NCBI GenBank assembly: GCA_016297325.1
Contig: JAEDGW010000076.1
Location: 1-13,237 of the forward strand
Source: Coprococcus sp.
Lineage (GTDB): Bacteria > Bacillota > Clostridia > Lachnospirales > Lachnospiraceae
DNA length: 13,237 nt
Direction of reading: 5' to 3'
Shown here: piece by piece, positions 7,040 to 13,237 of the stretch
How positions within the stretch are numbered: the first letter of the stretch is position 1
Layout: each line of letters starts with the position of its first letter
Program-made: the position numbers and the translations under genes
The notes under the pieces: generated by a model
What the model saw: only the letters and a program-made list of their open reading frames with translations
Told to the model about the DNA's origin: nothing
Databases searched by the model: none

Positions 7040-7867
7040 ATGGACAAAAAGGTAAAGATCATACAGAAAAAGGATGAATATTCCATGGAATACAATGTAG
7101 GCGATGTCCTGACGGTGGACAGTACATGGTATGGAGGCGTTACTGTGCTTGGCAAGACAGGAGTTCCGGTGTCAATAGACAAGGATGAGTACGAGGCGAT
7201 CACAGACAATCCTGGATCTGACGGTGATGAAGGTGGTGCGGCAGCATACGCCCCGGTCGGTGATCTTGAAGGCGGACTCAGACCCGCCGGAAAGGGAGTA
7301 TCCACGGAGAAATTTGCTCACCTTCAGGAGATAGAGAAGGAAGTCCGCGGAGCGGTGAGGGACCTTCTTGCAGTGGCAAATCTGGAGCCGGGAGATGCAT
7401 TTGTGGTTGGGTGCTCTTCAAGCGAGGTCGCAAATATGAGGATCGGCTCATTCTCCAGTGAGGAGATAGGCAGATGCATAGCAGGAGCTATGCTTGATGA
7501 GGTTGACGGCACAGGTATTTTTATGGCAGCACAGTGCTGCGAGCATCTGAACAGAGCCATCATAGTTGAGAAAGCATATGCAAAGGAGAACAGGATTCCG
7601 ATAGTAAATGTGGTGCCTCAGCTCAAGGCGGGCGGCTCATTTGCAACGGCGGCATATTCTTATATGAAGGAGCCGGTTGCGATAGAGCGCATCCAGGCAC
7701 AGGCGGGAATCGACATAGGCGATACGCTCATAGGAATGCATCTGGCACCTGTGGCTGTGCCGGTGAGATCGGAACACAGCATGGTTGGCGGGGCACATGT
7801 AGTCATGGCCAGAACCAGGGCGAAGTATATAGGCGGAATCAGAGCCGGTTACAAAGACGGAATCTGA
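7040..7867 (+). CDS. YwlG/UPF0340 (TIGR01440) protein with extra N-terminal domain
   Basis: The C-terminal part (about 88-275) matches the YwlG/UPF0340 family, whose biochemical role is not established. Conserved patches are GCSSSEV (124-130), QCCEHLNRA (165-173), VVPQLKAGGSFA (191-202) and MHLAPVAVPVR (233-243). YwlG-type proteins are usually about 180 residues, but this one has 275. Residues 1-55 form a separate small domain with beta-strand character (VKIIQKKDEY, NVGDVLTVDSTWYGGV, GVPVSIDKDEYE) that resembles small SH3-like barrels. An acidic, Gly/Ala/Pro-rich linker (about 56-87) joins it to the main domain. AAGGAG (7026-7031) lies 8 bases before the ATG, so the long form is the likely product. 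It is probably in the same transcript as the GNAT and HAD genes. Confidence 0.82.
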   Translation: MDKKVKIIQKKDEYSMEYNVGDVLTVDSTWYGGVTVLGKTGVPVSIDKDEYEAITDNPGSDGDEGGAAAYAPVGDLEGGLRPAGKGVSTEKFAHLQEIEKEVRGAVRDLLAVANLEPGDAFVVGCSSSEVANMRIGSFSSEEIGRCIAGAMLDEVDGTGIFMAAQCCEHLNRAIIVEKAYAKENRIPIVNVVPQLKAGGSFATAAYSYMKEPVAIERIQAQAGIDIGDTLIGMHLAPVAVPVRSEHSMVGGAHVVMARTRAKYIGGIRAGYKDGI

Positions 7868-7934
7868 TGAAAAAGTCCATGCCCGGGGCTTTCTGCAAAT
7901 GGGCGCACGATCAATTCATGGAGGTACAGAGAGA

Positions 7935-8678
7935 ATGTACGACAACATAATATTTGACTTATATGGAACTCTTATAGATATTCACACGGACGAGGAAGAT
8001 ATAGCGGTGTGGAAACATATGTGTGAATTCTATGCACAGCACGGTGTGAAATACAATCCGGCCGGACTGAGATCCAGATACAAGAGACAGGTACGCCGTG
8101 CGGAACAGGCGATGGCGAAGAAGAAATTCAAATTTCCGGAAATACAGATACTTGATGTATTTGAACAGCTCACGAAGAAGAAGGATCAGACGGCGGATGA
8201 CTGTGCGGAGCTCACCGTCATGGCAGCCCAGGAGTTCAGACGTGCATCGACTGAATATATCAGACTTTATGATGGGGTTAAGGAATTGCTTGAGAGTCTG
8301 AAAAATGCTGGCAGAAAACTCTATGTGCTGTCAAATGCCCAGAGAGTATATACCATGCCGGAGCTGCAGCAGCTTGGAATAGACGGATACTTTGAGGATA
8401 TCTCACTTTCGTCTGATTTTGGAGCTATGAAGCCGGATGCGGCATTTTATCAGCAGGCGCTTGATAGAAATCACCTGAACCCGAACAAATCGATCATGGT
8501 GGGCAATGATGCCGTGTGTGATATCATGGCTGCAAGACAGGCGAGACTCCATACATGTTATATGCACTCACAGTTATCACCGGTTGACGATGCTGAGAGG
8601 GATATAAAGGCAGATTTTGTTCTGGATAAGGTGGATATACCAGAGCTTGGACGACTGCTCCTTGGCGGAGAAGATTAA
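7935..8678 (+). CDS. HAD-superfamily hydrolase
   Basis: This cytoplasmic hydrolase is of the haloacid-dehalogenase fold, and its substrate is unknown. Motif I is FDLYGTL with nucleophile Asp8. Motif II is VLSNAQ with Ser133, motif III MKPD with Lys166, and motif IV VGNDAVCD (189-196) with Asp192 and Asp196. A helical cap lies between about 15 and 110. The residue two after the nucleophile is Tyr10 instead of the Asp that acts as acid/base in most HAD phosphatases. The same is seen in 2-haloacid dehalogenases and some other subclasses, so phosphatase activity should not be assumed. I chose the ATG at 7935 because GGAGG at 7920-7924 lies 10 bases upstream and the fold begins there. An in-frame upstream ATG at 7899 lacks a ribosome site. 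The gene is 67 bases after the YwlG-like gene and is the last before a strong terminator. Confidence 0.85.
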   Translation: MYDNIIFDLYGTLIDIHTDEEDIAVWKHMCEFYAQHGVKYNPAGLRSRYKRQVRRAEQAMAKKKFKFPEIQILDVFEQLTKKKDQTADDCAELTVMAAQEFRRASTEYIRLYDGVKELLESLKNAGRKLYVLSNAQRVYTMPELQQLGIDGYFEDISLSSDFGAMKPDAAFYQQALDRNHLNPNKSIMVGNDAVCDIMAARQARLHTCYMHSQLSPVDDAERDIKADFVLDKVDIPELGRLLLGGED

Positions 8679-8718
8679 GAGAAGAAACTGTAAAAGACAA
8701 GACAGGCATACGCAAAAA

Positions 8719-8789
8719 ATAAAACAGCGGCTTTGATAGCGATGTCATTCTTAATTGAAGAGACATTGTTATCAAAGCAGCTGTTTTAT
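8719..8789. terminator. Bidirectional terminator between the HAD gene and panD
   Basis: ATAAAACAGC (8719-8728) pairs perfectly with GCTGTTTTAT (8780-8789). Inside, GCTTTGATA pairs with TATCAAAGC and a further CGATGTC/GACATTG extension continues the stem, giving a very long, nearly perfect hairpin. The plus strand ends in a TTTTAT run and the minus strand in TTTTATTTTTT. It therefore serves the HAD transcript and the convergent panD transcript. Confidence 0.9.
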
Positions 8790-8867
8790 GATTTCAATTG
8801 TTTTAAGATTTTGATTTTTAATGATTCTGGTTGTTTAATGATTCTGATTGTTTTATTATTCCGGTGT
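8784..8867. repeat. Degenerate 17-bp tandem repeat
   Basis: Two adjacent 17-base units, TTTAATGATTCTGGTTG (8817-8833) and TTTAATGATTCTGATTG (8834-8850), differ at one base. Weaker copies lie before them (8784-8800 and 8801-8816) and after them (8851-8867). The array sits in the AT-rich gap between the terminator and the 3' end of panD. It encodes nothing obvious. Confidence 0.5.
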
Positions 8868-8902
8868 AACTGGAATATTGGAAGATCCTGCCGGACTTTG
8901 TC

Positions 8903-9289
8903 CTAGCTGAATAATTCTCCGTGTTTTTCGTAATCTGTTATGCGTGATATGGAGTTGTCATCATTCACAAATACAACCTTTGGTGTGTGCTCCTTTGCCT
9001 CCTCAGGAGTCATGGACGCATAGCACATGAGGATGATGTGATCTCCGACCTGCACCTGACGTGCTGCGGCTCCGTTCAGGCACATGACGCCTGATCCAGG
9101 CTCTCCGGCTATGGTGTATGTCTCGAAACGGTTGCCGTTTTCTATATCTACTATCTGTACCAGTTCATATTCAAGGATCCCTGCCGCTGCCAGAAGTTCG
9201 CTGTCTACAGTGATGCTTCCAACATAGTTGAGTTCTGCCTGTGTGACTACTGCTCTGTGTATCTTGCTTTTCAGCATTGTGATGTTCAT
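8903..9289 (-). CDS. panD: Aspartate 1-decarboxylase, pyruvoyl enzyme
   Basis: This enzyme makes beta-alanine from L-aspartate for pantothenate and coenzyme A synthesis. It is made as a proenzyme that cuts itself between Gly24 and Ser25, turning the serine into the pyruvoyl cofactor. The site is visible as NYVGSITVD (21-29). The N-terminus MNITMLKSKIHRAVVT matches the PanD family start, including the Lys9 (SKIHR) needed for catalysis. Tyr58 (ETY) and the NGAAAR loop (72-77) also fit. The length is 128 residues, the family norm. On the minus strand AAAGG lies about 8 bases before the ATG. panB and panC are not next to it, and the gene is alone on its strand, ending toward the shared terminator. 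Confidence 0.95.
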   Translation of the reverse strand: MNITMLKSKIHRAVVTQAELNYVGSITVDSELLAAAGILEYELVQIVDIENGNRFETYTIAGEPGSGVMCLNGAAARQVQVGDHIILMCYASMTPEEAKEHTPKVVFVNDDNSISRITDYEKHGELFS

Positions 9290-9397
9290 ATCTTTAACCT
9301 TTCTATAGCTGCGGGTAAAGCAGCAAATCCAATCAATCTAAAGTAAAATGGGAGGTATTCCTCATCAAAATACAAAAATACGACCCTCTTTGTCGCA

Positions 9398-9403
9398 ATT
9401 ATA
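9398..9403 (-). promoter_or_regulatory. Possible -10 box of panD
   Basis: Read on the minus strand this is a perfect TATAAT, about 110 bases before panD. The best -35 candidate, TTGCAT at 9423-9428, has a long 19-base spacer. The divergent region 9290-9519 is AT-rich. I see no convincing promoter for the plus-strand gene at 9520, though TTGAGA (9415-9420) with TAAAAT (9436-9441) is a weak option. Confidence 0.35.
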
Positions 9404-9519
9404 ATATCATATATTTGAGATAATGCAACATGAAATAAAATCATTTCTTGATTATATGGTTCATATATGTGAAAATAACTGCAGAAGTCAAATTGTGTTT
9501 TCTATTTAGAAGGGATGTT

Positions 9520-11268
9520 ATGGGAAGTCAGAATTATTTAAGTTTGGCGTGTGAAAAGCTCGGCCATATAATGCTCGATGACAAGAGAAGAAAAGCTTCT
9601 GATATATATAAACTGGCATTAAAAAGACAGAAGAAAGGTGATTACAATCCTCCGTCTTACAACGAGGAGAAAATGAGCCTGAGGTCGGTGTTTGTTAATG
9701 GCGGTCTGTGCTTTTATGTCACACCGAAGGGTGAAACTGTGAAGGAGTATTTCCTGTATCTGCACGGCGGAGGTTTCATATCACAGATAACACATAATGA
9801 ATGGAAATTTGTATTTGATACGGTGGAGCGTACTGGATATGGGGCGGTTGTCCCGATATATCCACTTGCCCCGGAACATACAGCTTCGGAGGCTGTGGAG
9901 ATGCTGGCCGGAGCATATGAGAAGGTGTGCAGTAAAGAAGAAGTCAGCAGAGTAGTCATTATGGGATACTCGGCAGGTGGCTGTCTTGCTCTTTCAACTG
10001 CTATCCAGTTGTGGAAGAATGGTTCCCGGAGGCCGGACAAGCTTATACTCTGTTCGCCGGTTCTCGACACGGAATTTCTTGACAGAGATCTCATGGATGA
10101 GATAAGTGACCGCAGCAGATTCATGTACAGATACTATTTTACCCAGGAGATCAGGCAGTTCCTCAGGAACTATTGGGTCAAGAATTCGTCTGGAAAGCCG
10201 GAGATAGCCAGCCCGATATACTATGATCTCACAGATATATGTGATGCGATGGCTATATTTACGGTGGATGCCGATCTGCTCAACTGTTATGCCAGAAAGT
10301 TATATGACAATGTCAAAAAACTCAATATGAGGGTCCGTTACTATCAGTATTATTCGGTGGTTCACGATTATATTGAACACCCATATATTCCGGAGTGCAG
10401 GGGGATCATGAAAAAGATATCCGCCTGTGTGAAGGAGGACACGGACTTTCTGCCGTCGGATATGGAGAACGACATATGGTGCAGAGCCATGATGGCGGAG
10501 AGGTATCCGAAGCTGTACGAGGACAACGAGTCTATCAAGCTTGCTGACAAGATCGGTATTGAGCATAAGAAGAGAAATTCACAGTACACATTTTATGACA
10601 GGACGGTCATCATGGAACGACTTGTTGCGATTGATGACAGGGTGAGGAATTTCATAGATCGGTATGCCGACGGAATCATAGTGAATGTAGGCTGTGAGCT
10701 TGACACCATGTTCACAAGAGTGGATAATGGCAGGATAAAATGGTACAATGTTGATCTCCCGGAGCGAATAGAACTCAGGAGAAAATATATGGATACCAGG
10801 CCGAGAGAGGTGAATATAGAATCGCCTATATTTGACTTCAGCTGGCTGGACCAGATAAGCAAGCCTCAGGATACAGCCATTTTATTTGTGGCATATGACA
10901 TGATGAGGTACTTTAATAAGGAACGTCTCAAAATCTTCCTCGATGCTCTGTGGAAGAAATTCCCGGGTGCAGAGGTTGTATTCGATGCAAAGAACTCTTC
11001 TGCAAAGAAAAGGTGGAACAGAAGCGTATTCTTTGGCAAGAATAAAGGAACCATGCTCAGGGTGAGTATAGACAACTGTACGAGCCTTATGTATGACTGG
11101 AATATAAAATATAAGATACTGTACGACGAAGCAATTCTAAGGAAGGATGATCTGGAGCGCATGTTCTCACACAGTGAGGCGAAGCAATTCAGACATGCGA
11201 TAAAGAAAAAGTACGACAAGATCGTACATTTGCGGCTGGGTACAGAACATTTCCTTGACAAGGCGTGA
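9520..11268 (+). CDS. Fusion of alpha/beta hydrolase and LCM-type methyltransferase
   Basis: This 582-residue cytoplasmic protein has two enzyme-like halves. Residues about 40-300 form an alpha/beta hydrolase of the HSL/esterase type: oxyanion loop LHGGGF (81-86), nucleophile elbow GYSAGG with Ser151, then a probable acid Asp250 (TVDAD) and His282 (VVHDY). Residues about 350-582 resemble the leucine carboxyl methyltransferase (LCM) family of class I SAM enzymes. That half shows a YDRTVIMERLVAIDDRVRNF opening, SAM loop VNVGCELDT (388-396) with an LCM-style D-T, and WYNVDLPERIELRRKYM (408-424), including the DLP signature. The two parts are in one frame with no internal ribosome site noted. I chose the ATG at 9520 (AGAAGGG 5 bases upstream). 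An ATG at 9448 is possible but would add an odd hydrophobic leader. The GH25 gene follows after 47 bases. The substrate is unknown. Confidence 0.8.
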   Translation: MGSQNYLSLACEKLGHIMLDDKRRKASDIYKLALKRQKKGDYNPPSYNEEKMSLRSVFVNGGLCFYVTPKGETVKEYFLYLHGGGFISQITHNEWKFVFDTVERTGYGAVVPIYPLAPEHTASEAVEMLAGAYEKVCSKEEVSRVVIMGYSAGGCLALSTAIQLWKNGSRRPDKLILCSPVLDTEFLDRDLMDEISDRSRFMYRYYFTQEIRQFLRNYWVKNSSGKPEIASPIYYDLTDICDAMAIFTVDADLLNCYARKLYDNVKKLNMRVRYYQYYSVVHDYIEHPYIPECRGIMKKISACVKEDTDFLPSDMENDIWCRAMMAERYPKLYEDNESIKLADKIGIEHKKRNSQYTFYDRTVIMERLVAIDDRVRNFIDRYADGIIVNVGCELDTMFTRVDNGRIKWYNVDLPERIELRRKYMDTRPREVNIESPIFDFSWLDQISKPQDTAILFVAYDMMRYFNKERLKIFLDALWKKFPGAEVVFDAKNSSAKKRWNRSVFFGKNKGTMLRVSIDNCTSLMYDWNIKYKILYDEAILRKDDLERMFSHSEAKQFRHAIKKKYDKIVHLRLGTEHFLDKA

Positions 11269-11315
11269 TAAATTGCAGACAAATGAGACAGACAGGGAAA
11301 GAACAGGTAAGATAA

Positions 11316-12284
11316 ATGGATACAAAACAGATTAAACAATTTACAAGAAACTGGTGCATATTGGTGGGCGTTATATGCTTTATTCTCGGTATCGTTCTGG
11401 GATTTGTGCTTGGCAGGACCAGCGGTTTCACCAGCTCTAAGGCGTCACCTTCACAGAAGATCGAGTCGGGCTACACCATAGAGGACACAGAGATAACTCA
11501 AAGCATATATGACAATTACTGGAGCTACATCCCGACCGCATATATAAATGTAGGTGATCTGGGACCGGATGCGCTGCTTTACAAGATCAGCGATAAAGTG
11601 GCAAGGAACAATCTCGATTCGGAACGTTTTTACACAGGCGATGACGGATATATGCACTACAGTGACGACAATATAAAGAGCACTCTGGTCGGAGTTGATC
11701 TGTCAACATTTCAGGACAGCATAGACTGGGAGACTCTGGCGAAGAACAAAGACATAGATTTTGTCATGCTGAGAGTCGGATACCGTGGTTATACAGAGGG
11801 CGGCATCATGGCGGACTCGTCGTTTGAGGACAGCAAGGCAGCTGTCGTAAAGTACAAGATCCCGGCGGGCGTGTATTTCTTCACTCAGGCCATCACCTAT
11901 GATGAGGGTGTGGAGGAAGCAGAATATGTCTTGAAACAGGTAAAGGGTATGAATCTGAAATATCCGATAGTCATAGACTCCGAGCTGATAGGTGACACGG
12001 AGGCCAGGGGTGATAATGCTTCGAACGATGAGAGGACGGACGGTATAGTAGGTTTCTGTGAGACAGTGAAGGCTGCCGGATACACACCTATGATATATGC
12101 AAGCCGTAATATGTTTGCCCAGTGCCTGGACATGGACAGGCTGGGAGATTACGAGCTGTGGCTTGCCCACTATGCAAATGTTCCGAACTTTCCATATAAA
12201 TATACAGGATGGCAGTACACGGAGTCCGGTTCAGTCGATGGCATATCCGGTGATGTGGATCTGAACCTGTGGTTTAAGGACTGA
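11316..12284 (+). CDS. Membrane-anchored GH25 family muramidase (lysozyme)
   Basis: This enzyme is expected to cut the beta-1,4 bond between MurNAc and GlcNAc in peptidoglycan, outside the membrane. The 322-residue protein has a basic N-terminus and one membrane segment (about 13-33), probably an uncleaved anchor. Residues 35-120 are a linker of no family known to me that ends with YTGDDGYMHYSDD. From about 124 the GH25 barrel begins: GVDLSTFQDSIDW with Asp128, FVMLRVGYRG (149-158), AGVYFFTQA (184-192), then PIVIDSE with the candidate catalytic pair Asp221 and Glu223, and a C-terminal YTGWQYTESGSVDGISGDVDLNLW. The usual Asp/Asp/Glu set of the family is thus present. The ribosome site is weak (AGG about 8 bases before the ATG). 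It may be co-transcribed with the fusion gene upstream. Confidence 0.88.
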   Translation: MDTKQIKQFTRNWCILVGVICFILGIVLGFVLGRTSGFTSSKASPSQKIESGYTIEDTEITQSIYDNYWSYIPTAYINVGDLGPDALLYKISDKVARNNLDSERFYTGDDGYMHYSDDNIKSTLVGVDLSTFQDSIDWETLAKNKDIDFVMLRVGYRGYTEGGIMADSSFEDSKAAVVKYKIPAGVYFFTQAITYDEGVEEAEYVLKQVKGMNLKYPIVIDSELIGDTEARGDNASNDERTDGIVGFCETVKAAGYTPMIYASRNMFAQCLDMDRLGDYELWLAHYANVPNFPYKYTGWQYTESGSVDGISGDVDLNLWFKD

Positions 12285-12310
12285 TGTATGTGTTCTGGTG
12301 TTTGCCGCTC

Positions 12311-12331
12311 AAAGCTTGATTAAAGCTTGAT
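12311..12331. repeat. Short direct repeat in the GH25-amidase gap
   Basis: AAAGCTTGAT occurs at 12311-12320 and again at 12322-12331, 11 bp apart, so on the same face of the helix. Each holds an AAGCTT palindrome, so the pair could also form a weak 6-bp stem (12312-12317/12323-12328). That would be too weak to call a terminator. Confidence 0.35.
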
Positions 12332-12361
12332 GTTTGTACTGCTGGTTGTCAAAGAAGGTTC

Positions 12362-12389
12362 TTGTTTCTGTAAATGTACATAATATTAT
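12362..12389 (+). promoter_or_regulatory. Candidate promoter of the amidase gene
   Basis: TTGTTT (12362-12367) and TATTAT (12384-12389) are 16 bases apart in an AT-rich stretch just before the gene. TTGTCA at 12346-12351 is an alternative -35 box, but no good -10 box lies at the right distance. Confidence 0.4.
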
Positions 12390-12411
12390 ATAGAAACAAA
12401 TAAGGACGATT

Positions 12412-12951
12412 ATGCTTATGGCTACAAAGATCATGATAGATGCGGGACACGGTGGTTATGATAACGGTGCTTCATACGAAGGCCGCCTGGAGAAGAATGA
12501 CAATCTCAATCTTGCACTTGCACTTGGAGATGAACTAGAGCACAGAGGTTATGATGTGGAATATACGAGAACCACTGACAGATATGATTCTCCGGTCAGG
12601 AAAGCCCAGATAGGAAATGAGAGCGGAGCGGATTACTTCATCTCACTTCACCGCAATTCATCCCCCGAGGCGAATGGATATAACGGAGTCCAGACCTTGG
12701 TATATGACAAATCCGGAATCAAATACGACCTGGCGCAGAACATAAATAAAGAACTGGCAGGACTCGGATTCCGAAATATAAATGTGGAAGAACGTCCCGG
12801 CCTTGCGGTGCTCAGGCGTACCAATATGCCTGCAGTTCTGGTTGAGACGGGATTTATAAATAATGACTATGACAACTATCTGTTTGACTATAATTTTGAA
12901 GCTATTGCGGATGCCATAGCGAATGCGGTTGATGAGACGATAGGTGTGTAG
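12412..12951 (+). CDS. N-acetylmuramoyl-L-alanine amidase (Amidase_3), no signal peptide
   Basis: This is a zinc amidase that removes peptide stems from MurNAc in peptidoglycan. The protein is essentially one catalytic domain. It begins with KIMIDAGHGGYDNGA (6-20, zinc ligand His13) and has Glu27 in LEKND (second ligand). His80 in FISLHRNS is the third ligand, and Glu145 in VLVETGF is the catalytic glutamate. The length, 179 residues, is the normal Amidase_3 core. There is no signal peptide, membrane segment or wall-binding domain, which is unusual for an enzyme acting on the wall. AAGGA (12402-12406) lies 5 bases before the ATG at 12412. The in-frame ATG at 12418 (11 bases away) is about as good. 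Phage-type lysins and spore or cell-lysis amidases can also lack a signal. The role here is not settled. Confidence 0.88.
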   Translation: MLMATKIMIDAGHGGYDNGASYEGRLEKNDNLNLALALGDELEHRGYDVEYTRTTDRYDSPVRKAQIGNESGADYFISLHRNSSPEANGYNGVQTLVYDKSGIKYDLAQNINKELAGLGFRNINVEERPGLAVLRRTNMPAVLVETGFINNDYDNYLFDYNFEAIADAIANAVDETIGV

Positions 12952-12977
12952 CGGGCTTTGACATATGAACGGTGTAG

Positions 12978-13010
12978 ATCATCTGCGGGAAGCTTAGATC
13001 GGCAGTTGAT
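12978..13010 (+). terminator. Weak stem-loop after the amidase gene
   Basis: ATCATCTGC (12978-12986) pairs with GCAGTTGAT (13002-13010) with one T-T mismatch and a 15-base loop. TTAATTA follows, which is only a poor T-tract. It may end the amidase transcript, but the call is tentative. Confidence 0.35.
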
Positions 13011-13030
13011 TTAATTAACGGTTAATTAAC
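13011..13030. repeat. Paired TTAATTAAC upstream of the rplJ promoter
   Basis: TTAATTAAC stands at 13011-13019 and again at 13022-13030, 11 bp apart, about one helical turn. An A-run follows and the -35 box lies 11 bases further on. The position and AT content fit an UP-element that raises promoter strength. A protein-binding site is also possible. Confidence 0.4.
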
Positions 13031-13041
13031 AAAAAAATATA

Positions 13042-13070
13042 TTGACATTCTTTTCAGGGTGTGATAAATT
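13042..13070 (+). promoter_or_regulatory. Promoter of the rplJ operon
   Basis: A perfect TTGACA (13042-13047) is followed after 17 bases by TAAATT (13065-13070), a 4-of-6 match. The start would be close to 13077, just before the L10 leader. Confidence 0.6.
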
Positions 13071-13079
13071 AGTCAGCGA

Positions 13080-13145
13080 TGAACTGCCGAAGACAGTAGG
13101 TGCCGTCTGGCGTAAGGATTTATCCGCCTACCGAGGAAAGATATC
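13080..13145 (+). ncRNA. Ribosomal protein L10 leader (autoregulatory RNA)
   Basis: The leader of rplJ-rplL operons binds L10(L12)4 and shuts down its own synthesis when L10 is in excess. The conserved core is visible: CCGAAGACAGTAGGTGCC (13087-13104) and CCTACCGAGG (13127-13136). GTAGG (13096-13100) pairs with CCTAC (13127-13131), and the GGTG/CCGA bases are those of the kink-turn bound by L10. It sits between a promoter and a terminator, as in other Firmicutes. Confidence 0.9.
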
Positions 13146-13167
13146 GTTAAATTGCTTTTAACAATAT

Positions 13168-13201
13168 ACTCTCAGGTCTTAGGGCTCTGAGAGTTTTTTT
13201 A
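13168..13201 (+). terminator. Attenuator-like terminator in the rplJ leader
   Basis: ACTCTCAG (13168-13175) pairs with CTGAGAGT (13187-13194), followed by a run of eight T. It lies between the L10 leader and the presumed rplJ start. L10 binding could therefore favour termination, the standard arrangement for this leader class. Confidence 0.85.
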
Positions 13202-13231
13202 TATCTTGAATGTGCAGTCATTAGTAAAATA

Positions 13232-13237
13232 AGGAGG
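13232..13237 (+). promoter_or_regulatory. Ribosome-binding site at the right edge, probably of rplJ
   Basis: AGGAGG fills the last six bases of the window. After the L10 leader and its terminator, the next start codon should be that of rplJ (L10), a few bases past the edge. The gene itself is not visible. Confidence 0.7.

Noticed and set aside
9448..9519. Earlier start for the fusion protein
   Set aside because: The ATG at 9448 would add a hydrophobic leader with no ribosome site, while AGAAGGG sits before the ATG at 9520.
12952..13237. Unlabelled gap holding a small gene or a mobile element
   Set aside because: No coding frame with a ribosome site was seen. The region is explained by the promoter, L10 leader and terminator.

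Overview
The window looks like chromosomal DNA of an anaerobic Firmicute, most likely a Lachnospiraceae (Clostridia) member. This is inferred from the moderate GC content, strong AGGAGG-type ribosome sites, AGA/ATA-rich codon use, the mix of gene families and an L10-leader upstream of a presumed rplJ. No sequence search was possible, so the taxon remains inference. No mobile element, CRISPR array, tRNA or rRNA was seen.

Layout. (1) Positions 1-4174 hold a complete sulfate/thiosulfate ABC transporter operon in the order sbp (lipoprotein), cysT and cysW (permeases), cysA (ATPase). It has a good promoter at the left edge with a palindrome across the -10 box. cysW carries an in-frame TAA, and the lost transmembrane tail is still readable up to cysA. 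(2) Positions 4201-5468 are a stand-alone LacI-type regulator with its own promoter and terminator. (3) Positions 5449-8678 run in one direction: a membrane-anchored DUF4097-like protein, a GNAT acetyltransferase, a YwlG/UPF0340 protein with an extra N-terminal domain, and a HAD hydrolase. They end at a strong two-way terminator. (4) panD, aspartate decarboxylase, lies alone on the minus strand (8903-9289) and converges on that terminator. (5) Positions 9520-12951 hold an unusual fusion of an alpha/beta hydrolase with an LCM-type methyltransferase, a membrane-anchored GH25 muramidase, and an N-acetylmuramoyl-L-alanine amidase without a signal peptide. (6) Positions 13011-13237 are the control region of a ribosomal protein operon: promoter, L10-binding leader, attenuator-like terminator and an AGGAGG at the last bases. 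rplJ is expected just beyond the edge.

How the parts work together. Region 1 would import sulfate for cysteine synthesis, but no assimilation genes are in view. The GH25 and amidase genes cut different bonds of peptidoglycan, so that stretch suggests cell-wall turnover. The remaining genes look like ordinary housekeeping and accessory genes.

The items most worth a second look are the hydrolase-methyltransferase fusion (a possible esterify/de-esterify enzyme), the cysW nonsense codon, and the YwlG fusion.
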